Shown here piece after piece: positions 42,571 through 51,315 of a stretch of DNA of 64,000 bases. The position numbers and the translations under genes are program-made. Within the stretch, counting starts at the first letter, position 1; every line of letters begins with the position of its first letter. The notes below the pieces were generated by a model, which was not told where the DNA came from, ran no database searches, and saw only the letters and a program-made list of their open reading frames with translations. This stretch comes from CATOSP01 sp965205385 (GTDB taxonomy: Bacteria > Chloroflexota > Dehalococcoidia > Lucifugimonadales > UBA3495), in the NCBI GenBank assembly GCA_965205385.1, contig CBDBGS010000008.1:1860001-1924000 (forward strand). Direction: 5' to 3'.

Positions 42571-43803
42571 TTGGTAGATAGTAGCGGCAAAGCCCTGGCC
42601 GGCGTCCGCGTTGTGGAATTGGGTCCTTATGTCGCCCTGCCGCTTACCGGCCGTTTGCTGGCGTCATTGGGCGCGGAGGTCATCAAAGTCGAGACCAACA
42701 AGGCGCTGGACGAGATGGCTTTCATCCCGGCCTGGTCCCGGGGCGCGGGCCAGCCCGATTATCAGCGGGGCAAGAAACGCATCACCTTGGATGTTCGCAC
42801 ACCCGAAGGCAGAGAATTGCTCCTTGACCTTATCGGGGTCAGCGATGTCTTTATGACCAACTTTCGCCGCAATATCCTAGACCGGTGGGGAGTGGATTTC
42901 CCGAAGGTTAAGGAGGTACGGCCCGACGCGGTAATCATGTGGCAAACGGGACTCGGCGGCAGCGGGCCGTACTATACCTACAAGTCCTATGGCATCCTGG
43001 TCCAGCACATGTCGGGAGTGTCGTTGATGAGCGGTGAGGAGGGTGCGCCTCCCGTGGCGATCAACACTTCCTACTCCGACTATCACACGGGTATATTTCA
43101 ACCGGTAGCGGTCATCGGAGCATTGTTGCGCCGCCACCGCACCGGAAAGGGCGTGACTATGGAGTCGTCCATTTTCCGCTCTGGCGCGGTCACCGCCGGC
43201 CCCTCCATCCTCGACTTTCAGCGAGACGGACGCCTGCCGCCCCGGCGAGGCAACAGGGACGAATCAGCGGCGCCCCACGGCGTCTACCGTTGCACGGGTG
43301 AAGACCGTTTTTGCGCTATAGCGGTGTCCTCTGACGATGAATGGACGGCGTTTTGCCAGGCCCTTGGAGACCCGGACTGGGTCGGAGAGTCACGTTTTCT
43401 TACCGCTTTGGACCGTTCAAGGAACCAGGACGCGCTGGATGAGAAGATAGAGGTTTGGACGTCTCAACTGGCCGCTGAAGTAGTCATGGAGAAGCTACAA
43501 TCCGCCGGAGTGCCGGCGAGCATCGTTTCTCAGGGCGATGACCTGTTCCATAGCGAACACCTGAAGGCGAGAAATTTTTACCGGGACACGCCCTACTATG
43601 TGGCGGAACGCGGCACGCCCGCAACCGAATGGGAGAGAGGCGAGGGGATCGCCTGGAGTTCCCCGGCCCGGCTGTCGAAGACGCCGATGGAATTCGGGGA
43701 CTACAGCAATATTGGCGAAGACAATGAATACGTTTTCGGTGAACTGCTTGGCCTGCCGCCGTCTGAAATCGAGCGATTGGCGGAGGCCGGGGTGATTTAT
43801 TAA
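42571..43803 (+). CDS. CaiB/BaiF (family III) CoA-transferase
   Basis: 410 residues from TTG (an ACGGAG lies about 11 bases upstream). Starts LAGVRVVELGPYVALPLTGRLLASLGAEVIKVE; has RGKKRITLDVRTPEGRELL, the NFRRNILDRWGVDF segment, and SDYHTGIFQPVAV with the expected catalytic Asp. It transfers CoA to or from an unknown organic acid. The gene follows the first CoA-transferase by 65 bases and precedes an enoyl-CoA hydratase by 48 bases, so the three form a likely operon for CoA-ester breakdown. The two transferases could form a heteromer in which only this one is catalytic. Confidence 0.9.
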   Translation: MVDSSGKALAGVRVVELGPYVALPLTGRLLASLGAEVIKVETNKALDEMAFIPAWSRGAGQPDYQRGKKRITLDVRTPEGRELLLDLIGVSDVFMTNFRRNILDRWGVDFPKVKEVRPDAVIMWQTGLGGSGPYYTYKSYGILVQHMSGVSLMSGEEGAPPVAINTSYSDYHTGIFQPVAVIGALLRRHRTGKGVTMESSIFRSGAVTAGPSILDFQRDGRLPPRRGNRDESAAPHGVYRCTGEDRFCAIAVSSDDEWTAFCQALGDPDWVGESRFLTALDRSRNQDALDEKIEVWTSQLAAEVVMEKLQSAGVPASIVSQGDDLFHSEHLKARNFYRDTPYYVAERGTPATEWERGEGIAWSSPARLSKTPMEFGDYSNIGEDNEYVFGELLGLPPSEIERLAEAGVIY

Positions 43804-43851
43804 GGCCGGTAAGGCCGTGTCAAGGTTCACCGGCGCGAGGGAGGGGCCGCC

Positions 43852-44661
43852 ATGTCGGACTATAGCAAATACGAACACCTAAGGGTGGAAGTAGAAGATG
43901 GGGTGGCTTTGCTAACCATGGACCGGCCCGACTCCCTAAATTCCACCAACTTTCAACTCCACTACGAGCTGAGCCGGATCTGGCTGGATATAGGCCAGGA
44001 CCCGGCGGTGCGAGTCGCAGTGATTACGGGCGCGGGCAACGCCTTCTCCGCTGGGGGTGACTTCGACATGATCGAGGAAGCCATCGGGAACCCGGAGATC
44101 GTTGGCCGGATCATGCAGGAGGCGGGTGACATCGTCCACAACATGATCGACCTGGACAAGCCGGTGATCTCCGCAATTAACGGCGTCGCGGTGGGGGCTG
44201 GGCTTGCGGTGGCGCTTCTCGCCGACATATCCATCGCCGCCCAGGACGCCCGGATCACCGACGGACACGTGCGGTTGGGGGTTGCCGCGGGCGATCATGC
44301 CGCGGTGATTTGGCCTCTGCTATGTGGGATGGCCAAGGCCAAGTATTACCTGCTGACGTGTGATTTCCTTAGTGGTCGAGAAGCGGAACGAATCGGGCTG
44401 GTCAGCATGGCGTTGCCATCGGAAGAGTTGCTGCCAAAGGCCATGGAGGTTGCCCGCAACTTGGCTGCCGGACCTCAGACCGCGATCCGTTACACGAAAC
44501 GGGCGCTGAACCAATGGCTTCGCATGGCGGGACATACGTCGTTCGACTACTCTTTGGCCCTGGAGAGCCTGGGGTTTTTCGGGGAGGACATCCGCGAGGG
44601 CCTTCAGTCGCTGCGGGAGCGAAGACCTCCCGAATTCCCATCCGCACGGCCCAACGCTTAA
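43852..44661 (+). CDS. Enoyl-CoA hydratase/isomerase family protein
   Basis: 269 residues with GGAGGG before the ATG. Crotonase fold: GVALLTMDRPDSLNSTNFQL, the oxyanion-hole segment AVITGAGNAFSAGGDFDMIEE, DKPVISAINGVAVGAGLAVALLADISIA and ITDGHVRLGVAAGDHAA. In the catalytic region the two Glu residues of classical hydratases are not both present (GHVRLGVAAGDHAAVIWP), so isomerase, hydrolase or other crotonase chemistry is possible. Works on a CoA ester made by the neighbouring transferases or the acyl-CoA synthetase. Confidence 0.9.
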   Translation: MSDYSKYEHLRVEVEDGVALLTMDRPDSLNSTNFQLHYELSRIWLDIGQDPAVRVAVITGAGNAFSAGGDFDMIEEAIGNPEIVGRIMQEAGDIVHNMIDLDKPVISAINGVAVGAGLAVALLADISIAAQDARITDGHVRLGVAAGDHAAVIWPLLCGMAKAKYYLLTCDFLSGREAERIGLVSMALPSEELLPKAMEVARNLAAGPQTAIRYTKRALNQWLRMAGHTSFDYSLALESLGFFGEDIREGLQSLRERRPPEFPSARPNA

Positions 44662-44852
44662 TCAGCGGTAGCGGCGATGGTTCCGAGCGCGTCCCGCAAT
44701 CTCTGGCAAAGGCGACTGGGGCGTATGGAACCAGAGCGAATGAAATAATACGGTGGTGCCTGACCGGGCTGGTCTCCCTTCCAAGATTCGCACTATAATG
44801 GCATACGCCCGCCCTAGACCGCTCCCCCAGACTTACTTCTGAGCGAGGTGCA

Positions 44853-46505
44853 ATGGACACTTCCAACCCCAACATGGTGGACTACGAGGCTACCTTCAAG
44901 GACTTCAAACTCGACGTTCCGGAACACTTCAATTTTGCCTTCGACGTGGTGGATAAATGGGCTGAAGACCGCACCAAGCTCGCCCTGATCTCCCTCGACC
45001 CCAATGGGGAGATTGCTCAACACCACACTTTCTGGGACCTGAAGGTCCAGTCCGATAGGTGCGCCAACCTACTCAAGGGGCTGGACGTATCGAGGGGAGA
45101 CCGGGTGTTTCTGATGCTGCCTCGTATCCCGGAATGGTACGTCCTTATGCTGGGGCTTATGAAGTTGGGCGCCGTGCCAATGCCCGCGACCACCCTTTGC
45201 ACACCCAATGACATCGAGTACCGGGTGAATGAGGCAGAAGCCACCCTGGCGGTGACCGACCTGGAAAACTGGGAAAAGGTGGCGGCCGCGGCGGGCGCCT
45301 GCCCTTCGCTCCAGAACTTGCTGATGGTGGGAGGTCACCGGTCTGGCTGGTCGTCGTTTGAGGATAAGATGGCCGAATCCTCCCCATACTTGGATGACGC
45401 AGAGCCGACCCGAAGCGACGATCCGCTGCTTATCTACTTCACCTCTGGCACTGTCGGCTACCCGAAGATGGTGCTGCACACTCATGCGTCCTACGGTTTG
45501 GCCCACGTCTTGACTGCCAGGTTCTGGCACGACCTTAAACCTACCGATTTGCAATGGACCCTATCGGACACCGGCTGGGCCAAGGCCGCATACGGCAAGC
45601 TGTTTGGTCAGTGGACCCAGGGGGCGGCGGTATTGCAACACGACGCCCGGGGCAGATTTGACCCGGCGTTGACCCTGAGCATCCTGGAGCGGTACGGCGT
45701 TACGTCGTTTTGCGCACCTCCGACGGCCTATAGGATGCTGGTGCTGGAAGACCTGACCAAGTGCGACTTGCGGAACTTGCGCCACTGCACCGGGGCGGGT
45801 GAGCCTCTAAACCCCGAGGTTATGAGCAAGTGGGAAGAGGGTACCAGTCTGACCATTTACGACGGATATGGCCAGACCGAGACCGTGCTTCTGGTGGGAA
45901 ACTACCGCTGCCTGCCAGTGCGGCCCGGCTCCATGGGGAAGCCGGTGCCCGGTTTCCACGTGGCGATCGTCGACGACGAGGGCAAGGAATTGTCGCCAAA
46001 TGAAGAGGGGCAAATCGCGGTGCGCGTCAAGCCAGATAGACCTGTGGGCTTGTTCCGGGAATATTGGCGAGGTCCGGAAGCGATGGAGGCCTCATTCTAC
46101 GGAGACTGGTATTTCACCGGGGACAAGGCATACATGGACGAGGACGGGTACTTCTGGTTTGTTGGCCGGGCCGATGACGTAATCATCTCCGCCGGGTATC
46201 GTATTGGCCCCTTCGAAGTGGAGAGCGCGTTGATAGAGCACCCGGCGGTCGCCGAGTCCGCGGTGGTGGCCAGCCCAGACCCGGTGCGCGGCGACATCGT
46301 CAAGGCGTTTGTGATCCTTGCTCCGGGCTACGTCGGGTCAGACGAATTGGCGCTGAGCCTGCAGGACCATGTTAGGACTACCACGGCTCCCTACAAATAC
46401 CCGAGGGCCGTTGAGTTTGTATCGGAACTACCCAAGACCATCAGCGGCAAGATTAGGCGGGTGGAGCTTAGGGAGTCGGAGCTGGACAAGGCCAGGCAGG
46501 CCTGA
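44853..46505 (+). CDS. AMP-forming acyl-CoA synthetase, medium-chain/benzoate-like
   Basis: 550 residues, GAGG site before the ATG, a TATAAT at 44794-44799 upstream. ANL-superfamily motifs in order: the AMP-binding P-loop YFTSGTVGYPKMV, the IYDGYGQTETVLL block, GDWYFTGDKAYMDEDGYFWFVGR with the hinge Asp, and PKTISGKIRRVEL with the catalytic lysine. It activates a carboxylic acid with ATP to the CoA ester. The resemblance is to medium-chain acyl-CoA synthetase/benzoate-CoA ligase groups; the exact acid is unknown. Confidence 0.92.
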   Translation: MDTSNPNMVDYEATFKDFKLDVPEHFNFAFDVVDKWAEDRTKLALISLDPNGEIAQHHTFWDLKVQSDRCANLLKGLDVSRGDRVFLMLPRIPEWYVLMLGLMKLGAVPMPATTLCTPNDIEYRVNEAEATLAVTDLENWEKVAAAAGACPSLQNLLMVGGHRSGWSSFEDKMAESSPYLDDAEPTRSDDPLLIYFTSGTVGYPKMVLHTHASYGLAHVLTARFWHDLKPTDLQWTLSDTGWAKAAYGKLFGQWTQGAAVLQHDARGRFDPALTLSILERYGVTSFCAPPTAYRMLVLEDLTKCDLRNLRHCTGAGEPLNPEVMSKWEEGTSLTIYDGYGQTETVLLVGNYRCLPVRPGSMGKPVPGFHVAIVDDEGKELSPNEEGQIAVRVKPDRPVGLFREYWRGPEAMEASFYGDWYFTGDKAYMDEDGYFWFVGRADDVIISAGYRIGPFEVESALIEHPAVAESAVVASPDPVRGDIVKAFVILAPGYVGSDELALSLQDHVRTTTAPYKYPRAVEFVSELPKTISGKIRRVELRESELDKARQA

Positions 46506-46530
46506 TGAGTCCGAACTCCATCAAGTAGAC

Positions 46531-47559
46531 ATGTCCACCGAACCGAGCGAATTCGACTATGTGGTGCGAGGCCGGATGTTCCTCCAGCAGGGACTGCTAG
46601 ACCAGGCCATCGCAGACTTCGACGCGGCCCTGCGGCTTAACGACCAATGCGCGGAGGCCTACTACTGCCGGGGGCTCGCCGTCCGGAACGGGGGCGACCT
46701 TGAGCAGGCTATCCGGGAATTCACCCTGGCAGTGGAGGCAGACTCGGAATATTCCGTGGCCTATTACGCCAGAGGGGTCGTCCGGCGTTATATGGGTAGG
46801 TTCGACGAAGCCTTGCTGGATTACAACCACGCTATCGACATCAACCCCGGCGATGCGGACTATTACTACGCCCGAGGTGTGGCCCATGCGTCCTTGAGGC
46901 ATTACGACCAGGCCATCGACGACTTCCAAGAAGCCCTGCAACTGCTTCCAGAAATGCCGAACGCTCATTACAACCTGGGCATCGCCTTCAGGGATACGGG
47001 ACGGCGAGAGGAGGCGCGGGAGCACTTTTCCCGGGCAATTGAACTCCGGCCCAACGACGCGGACTACTACTACGCCCGGGGAAACTTGTTCCACGACATA
47101 CAGGAGTTTAGCCTGGGCGTTGACGACTACACGAAAGCGATCGAAGTTGTGCCGACCTTTGCCAACGCGTACTACAACCGGGGAATCTGTCTGAGGAACT
47201 TGGAACGGCCCGATGAGGCCATTGCCGATTTCGACCAGGCGATGCGGCTGGGTCCGCCTTTCGCTACCCTCTACCTGAACAGGGGTACCGCGTTGGCGGA
47301 CAAGACAGACCACGAAGCGGCTCTGGTCGACTTCGACCTAGCCCTGGGGCTAGACCCCGCGTTGGCCGCGGCCTATCTGAGGAAAGGGAACTCCCTGGTG
47401 ATGTTGGGGCGGCACACCGAGGCGCGGGACCACTATCTGAAAGCGACGGAATTGAGACCCGACTATCCCGAGGCGGAGCGGGCATTGGCCGCCGTGCGGG
47501 AGTTACTTGGAGACCAGGAAAACGAGACTGGGGAGGACGCTGGTGGCAGACACCTTTAG
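46531..47559 (+). CDS. TPR-repeat protein
   Basis: 342 residues from ATG at 46531, 25 bases after the synthetase. It is made almost entirely of 34-residue tetratricopeptide repeats (about nine): for example LLDQAIADFDAALRLNDQCAEAYYCRG, EQAIREFTLAVEADSEYSVAYYARG, RPDEAIADFDQAMRLGPPF. No signal peptide or other domain. A protein-protein interaction scaffold of unknown partners. The last 17 bases overlap the TenA gene start. An upstream extension of the frame overlaps the synthetase and is rejected. Confidence 0.88.
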   Translation: MSTEPSEFDYVVRGRMFLQQGLLDQAIADFDAALRLNDQCAEAYYCRGLAVRNGGDLEQAIREFTLAVEADSEYSVAYYARGVVRRYMGRFDEALLDYNHAIDINPGDADYYYARGVAHASLRHYDQAIDDFQEALQLLPEMPNAHYNLGIAFRDTGRREEAREHFSRAIELRPNDADYYYARGNLFHDIQEFSLGVDDYTKAIEVVPTFANAYYNRGICLRNLERPDEAIADFDQAMRLGPPFATLYLNRGTALADKTDHEAALVDFDLALGLDPALAAAYLRKGNSLVMLGRHTEARDHYLKATELRPDYPEAERALAAVRELLGDQENETGEDAGGRHL

Positions 47560-48199
47560 CGACCAACTGCGGGCCGAAGTGGAACCGATTTGGCAGCAGA
47601 TTTTCGAACGGCCCTTTCTTCGGGAGATTAAGGAGGGCACCCTCCCCCTGGAGAAGTTCCAATATTACTTAGGACAGGACTACCTGTACCTCGAAGGGTT
47701 CGCGCGGACCGTGGCCCTGACCCTTGCCAAGGCCCCGACTTCCGACCTGCTGGAGGAGTTGGCTCTGCGGGTGATGACCCCGATTGAGCGGCCTTTGCAT
47801 CAGAAGCTGGTCACTGAGGCCGGTCTAACCATGGACGAGGTCCGAAAGGTAAGGAGGTCTCCGACCAACCACGCTTATGTCAACCACATGCTGACTACGG
47901 CATCCATGCACGGGCTGGGTCCCGCCGCCGCCGCGCTGCTTCCCTGTCCTTGGACCTACCACGAGTTGAAGGATGGCGTGGGCCAGTCGGAGCATCCGCT
48001 GTATGGGCAGTGGACGTCGTTCTACGTGGCAGGTCTTCTCCAGAACAGTGTGGACGCTTGGCGCAGCTTCGTGGACCGGGAGGCCGAAAAGGCCGATCAG
48101 CGTGAGCTAGATGCGATGCGCGAGGCCTTTATCATCAGCACCAGGTATGAGTATATGTTTTGGGATATGGCCTACAGCATGGAGCAGTGGCCCGTGTAG
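47543..48199 (+). CDS. tenA: TenA-family aminopyrimidine aminohydrolase (thiaminase II)
   Basis: 218 residues from GTG at 47543, with GGAGG about seven bases before it inside the TPR gene. TenA features: QYYLGQDYLYLEGFAR with the substrate-binding Asp, ALLPCPWTYHEL with the catalytic Cys, and MFWDMAYSMEQWP with the C-terminal Glu. It salvages thiamine by hydrolysing aminomethylpyrimidine breakdown products. No other thiamine genes are adjacent; two TPP-dependent enzymes occur elsewhere in the window (23666 and 51316). Confidence 0.9.
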   Translation: MADTFSDQLRAEVEPIWQQIFERPFLREIKEGTLPLEKFQYYLGQDYLYLEGFARTVALTLAKAPTSDLLEELALRVMTPIERPLHQKLVTEAGLTMDEVRKVRRSPTNHAYVNHMLTTASMHGLGPAAAALLPCPWTYHELKDGVGQSEHPLYGQWTSFYVAGLLQNSVDAWRSFVDREAEKADQRELDAMREAFIISTRYEYMFWDMAYSMEQWPV

Positions 48200-48250
48200 C
48201 AGCGCGTCCGGCTCCGGCGGATTGGCGCAGACACATTTAACTTTCACAAA

Positions 48251-48296
48251 AGAACAAGGCACCCCGGGTCCCCGGGACGCCCTGTCGTGTGTTCTC
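48251..48296. terminator. Inverted-repeat region between convergent genes
   Basis: AGAACA (48251) pairs with TGTTCT (to about 48295), and between them lies GGCACCCCGGG / CCCGGGACGCC, which can form an extended hairpin. It stands between the TenA gene and the convergent alpha-hydroxyacid oxidase. It is imperfect and without a clear T run. Confidence 0.35.
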
Positions 48297-48318
48297 TTCG
48301 TGTGATTTCGGCTGAAGG

Positions 48319-49416
48319 TTACGGGGCCATCCTGCCTGGTCCCCAATTGTTGGGAATGTTAATCAAGTTGGGCTCGAGGTCGCGGACGGAGGTCTGGCCG
48401 CAATAGGCCAGGCACCGGTCCACCTCTTCCCTGAGAAGCTCCAAGACGCCGTGAACGCCGTCGGCTCCGTCCACCGCCAGTCCCCAGAAAAGGGGGCGGC
48501 CAATCGCCACGGCGCGAGCGCCGAGGGCCAGAGCCTTTATCACGTCGCTGCCTCTTCGCACGCCGGAGTCCACGTAGACTTCCGCCTGTCCCTTGGAGGC
48601 CTCCACGATTTCAGGGACCATCTCGATGGCGCCCATGGTCATGTCCATCTGCCTGCCGCCGTGGGTTGACACCAGGATTCCTTGGACACCGCTTTCGACG
48701 GCGATATGGGCATCTTCTGCGGTGCGAACGCCCTTGAGTACGAGGGGCAGCGAGGTAAGTCCGCGCAGCCATTCAAGCTCTTTCCAGGTCAGGGGCGGAG
48801 TCCTCGACACATCGAAACCGGAAGATTCGTCGGTGCCGCTGATTTCGCTCTCCGGACGGCTCTCGGCCCGGAAGTTGCCCAGGTCCGCTATTCTCTGGAA
48901 CCTATTTCGCAGGTCTCGCTCTTTGGGGCTTGGGGCTGGCGTGTCGACGGTCAGGGCGATGGCCTTGAAACCGGCTTCTTCGGCCCTGTGGACCAGCATT
49001 TCGGTGAGATCATATCCTCTGTGGTATAGCTGGAACCACAGCGGTCCGGAAGCCGCCTCCGAGACCTCTTCCAGGCTGTAATTGGAGGAGGTGCTGAGCA
49101 TCATCAGCGTGTCGGACATGCCCGCGCCCCTAGCGGTCGCCAACTCACCCTCGGGGTGGGCCAGCATGTGGCTGCCCGCGGGAGAGATCATGACGGGCAT
49201 GGAGATCTCCTCGCCCAGAACGGTGGTGGTCAAGTCCCGCTCCGTGATATCCCGGAGAAAGCGTGGGCGCAGGGTTAAGTCTTCGAACGCCGACCGGTTG
49301 CGGCGCGTGGTGAATTCATCCATGGCCCCGGCATCGATGAACGTCCAGTTGTTGTGGGGAAGCACCTGTTTGGCTCTTGCCTCGTAGTCGTAAAGGTTGA
49401 TGGGGTCTAGGCGCAT
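48319..49416 (-). CDS. FMN-dependent alpha-hydroxyacid oxidase
   Basis: 365 residues with AGGAGG before the ATG. Glycolate/lactate oxidase fold: NLYDYEARAKQVLPHNNWTFIDAGAMDE, PVMISPAGSHMLAHPEGELATARGA, LWFQLYHRG with the active-site Tyr, IALTVDTPAP with the Asp, LVLKGVRTAEDA with the Lys, and VSTHGGRQMD with the catalytic His and Arg (Asn of the usual SNHGGRQ is Thr here). FMN phosphate-binding DSGVRRGSDVIKAL and GARAVAIGRP follow. It oxidises 2-hydroxy acids to 2-oxo acids; the substrate is unknown. Confidence 0.92.
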   Translation of the reverse strand: MRLDPINLYDYEARAKQVLPHNNWTFIDAGAMDEFTTRRNRSAFEDLTLRPRFLRDITERDLTTTVLGEEISMPVMISPAGSHMLAHPEGELATARGAGMSDTLMMLSTSSNYSLEEVSEAASGPLWFQLYHRGYDLTEMLVHRAEEAGFKAIALTVDTPAPSPKERDLRNRFQRIADLGNFRAESRPESEISGTDESSGFDVSRTPPLTWKELEWLRGLTSLPLVLKGVRTAEDAHIAVESGVQGILVSTHGGRQMDMTMGAIEMVPEIVEASKGQAEVYVDSGVRRGSDVIKALALGARAVAIGRPLFWGLAVDGADGVHGVLELLREEVDRCLAYCGQTSVRDLEPNLINIPNNWGPGRMAP

Positions 49417-49592
49417 GGCTGCCTCCTTTACTTGCCCTCGGGGGTTGGTTTTACTTCTAGAATGTTGGCTCGGGCAAAACTTCCCCTACTCTACGCTTTC
49501 ACCGCTTTTCCGGCAAGTGAGGTGAATGGGTCCCATGACTTCGAGCGCTTTCGTTCATGCGTGGAATTGTTGTAGGATTAAGTCAATAAGAT

Positions 49593-50213
49593 ATGACCAC
49601 GATCAACAACATAGAAGACCTGATCCGTGTGCTGGGTGACAATCCCGATTGGGCTGAGGCCCTGCGCCTGCGATTGCTGACTCGCGAACTCATCGAGTTG
49701 CCGGAGGTGTTCTCCCAGTTCGTTACGCAAAATGGTCAGGTTTTCGAACGCAGCGTCGCGGCCTTAGAAGCCCTTCAGCGAGACCTGACGCCGTTGAAGG
49801 ACGCTTCGGCAAGACGGGTAGCGCGCAGGGAAGCTCCCTTTATCGCCGAGGACTTGGGGTTCGAGCTAGTAAAGGTCTTACGTGTACAAGAGGTCGGGGA
49901 ATTGGTAAGGGGCAAGGATACATCTGGTGTTTCCACGAGCACTCTCAAGAGTTTTCGTCAGGCCGATATTATGATGGAGGCCAGGGACCACGAGGGTTCG
50001 GTCTGCTATATCGCGGTCGAGGTATCTTTTACCGTCACCGGGAGGGATACAGGCAGGGCGACGCGTAACGCAGGATATTTGATCAGGTTCACCGGACTTC
50101 CCGCCGTCGCGGTAGTGGCAGGCCTGTATCATGATGAACGGATCAAGCCAAGCATCGAGTCCGGGGAAGTATTCTGGTATCAGTTGGACTCAAAGAGATT
50201 TGAGTTGGAGTAG
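49593..50213 (+). CDS. Coiled-coil PD-(D/E)XK nuclease-like protein
   Basis: 206 residues. The N-terminal MTTINNIEDLIRVLGDNPDWAEALR, helical middle (FVTQNGQVFERSVAALEALQRDL) and C-terminal fold match a family common in Chloroflexota and cyanobacteria (DUF3782-like). The C-terminal part has FRQADIMMEARD and CYIAVEVSFTV, resembling the D...ExK core of PD-(D/E)XK enzymes but with Ser in place of the usual Lys. Nuclease activity is unproven. It stands alone between two minus-strand genes. Confidence 0.72.
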   Translation: MTTINNIEDLIRVLGDNPDWAEALRLRLLTRELIELPEVFSQFVTQNGQVFERSVAALEALQRDLTPLKDASARRVARREAPFIAEDLGFELVKVLRVQEVGELVRGKDTSGVSTSTLKSFRQADIMMEARDHEGSVCYIAVEVSFTVTGRDTGRATRNAGYLIRFTGLPAVAVVAGLYHDERIKPSIESGEVFWYQLDSKRFELE

Positions 50214-50229
50214 GGTTCGACCAGACCTT

Positions 50230-51216
50230 TTACGCGCCCAATCCCAGTAGTCCATCAGCCAGAGACTCCAACCGGCCGGGTTGGGGCACGCACTCCAGCC
50301 AGCGGTCCGGGATACCCTGGACACCGTAGCGCGCCCCCAGAACAGCACCCGCCACCGCGCCGTTGGTGTCGGTGTCTCCTCCTCCGCTGACCACCGCGCT
50401 CAAAGCATGCTCCAGGACCAACGGCGTAGCAATGGACCACATACCGACCTGCAGCGCCAGCAGGGTGTGGCCGATATGCCCCTGGTCGAGTTGATGGGTA
50501 ATCACCTCGTCCCCGGTCCGGCCCACCCACTCCGCAACCTCCACTGGAGCGCCGTCGGAGACCGCAACATCGGCAAGTAGTCCGGCATCGGGAGACGCGC
50601 AATTCAACAGCATCGCCACGGCGGCGTTCAGGATGATGCAAGACCATTGGCATGTGGGGGCGTAGTGGGTGACGACGCAGGTTGCCGCGGAATCCCGGAC
50701 CAAGGCTTCTGGGTCACGCCGGCGGGCCAATGCCACAGGAGCGCAGCGCATGATCCCGCCGTTGGGAGCGATCCGGCCCCGCTGCTCGTAAATCCTCCGG
50801 GCCGCGTTGGGCACGGGTATTCCCTGTTCCAGCAGATCGATTACCGCGCTGGTCGTGATTCCGATGCCCCGTCCGTTTTCCCTCCTCCATCGCACTAAAC
50901 GGGAGGCAAACTCGTCCAGGTAGTTTCCACCGCCCAGGACCGCCTCTCCCAGGTCCACCGCCTGGGCCAAGTCGTCGTCCATCGGCATCCGCCGTTCCAT
51001 GGTCCTAATCTCCTTGACCCCGCTTGGGTAACGGGATGCGATCTCGAGGCGGGAATCGCCCTCCACCGGCAGGCCCAGCAGGTTACCGGCAGCGAGACCC
51101 ATCAGGACTCCGAGGCCACGCTCCCTTAACGTGCCGCGAGGGACGTCGGAAACCATTGATTTGCGCAGCAGACTTACTAGATTTGGGGCTTCGGTTACCA
51201 CGTCTGGATCACTCAT
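50230..51216 (-). CDS. ADP-ribosylglycohydrolase family protein
   Basis: 328 residues, AGGAG site before the ATG. DraG/ARH fold: GVLMGLAAGNLLGLPVEG, the first metal motif MPMDDDLAQAVDLGEAVL, NGGIMRCAPVAL, and the second metal motif VSGGGDTDTNGAVAGAVLGA. In canonical members the first motif is TDDT-like; here the first Thr is Met. The family removes ADP-ribose from proteins or nucleic acids. No partner ADP-ribosyltransferase is seen in the window. A strong hairpin separates it from the por operon upstream. Confidence 0.85.
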   Translation of the reverse strand: MSDPDVVTEAPNLVSLLRKSMVSDVPRGTLRERGLGVLMGLAAGNLLGLPVEGDSRLEIASRYPSGVKEIRTMERRMPMDDDLAQAVDLGEAVLGGGNYLDEFASRLVRWRRENGRGIGITTSAVIDLLEQGIPVPNAARRIYEQRGRIAPNGGIMRCAPVALARRRDPEALVRDSAATCVVTHYAPTCQWSCIILNAAVAMLLNCASPDAGLLADVAVSDGAPVEVAEWVGRTGDEVITHQLDQGHIGHTLLALQVGMWSIATPLVLEHALSAVVSGGGDTDTNGAVAGAVLGARYGVQGIPDRWLECVPQPGRLESLADGLLGLGA

Positions 51217-51247
51217 GGAAGCCGCACTCCTGACGGGTTAGGGCGGG

Positions 51248-51280
51248 AAAGAAAAGGGAGCGGCTTGATCGCCGCTCCCT
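51248..51280 (-). terminator. Rho-independent terminator of the por operon
   Basis: Minus-strand reading: perfect 10-base stem AGGGAGCGGC / GCCGCTCCCT with a six-base loop, followed by TTTTCTTT. It lies 36 bases after the last por gene and before the ADP-ribosylglycohydrolase gene, so that gene must be transcribed separately. Confidence 0.85.
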
Positions 51281-51315
51281 CAATTCCACCTTAGGGCCGG
51301 GTGGGGCCTGAGTTT

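Noticed and set aside
46369..46530. N-terminal extension of the TPR protein
   Set aside because: It overlaps the end of the acyl-CoA synthetase and is low-complexity; repeats begin only after the ATG at 46531.
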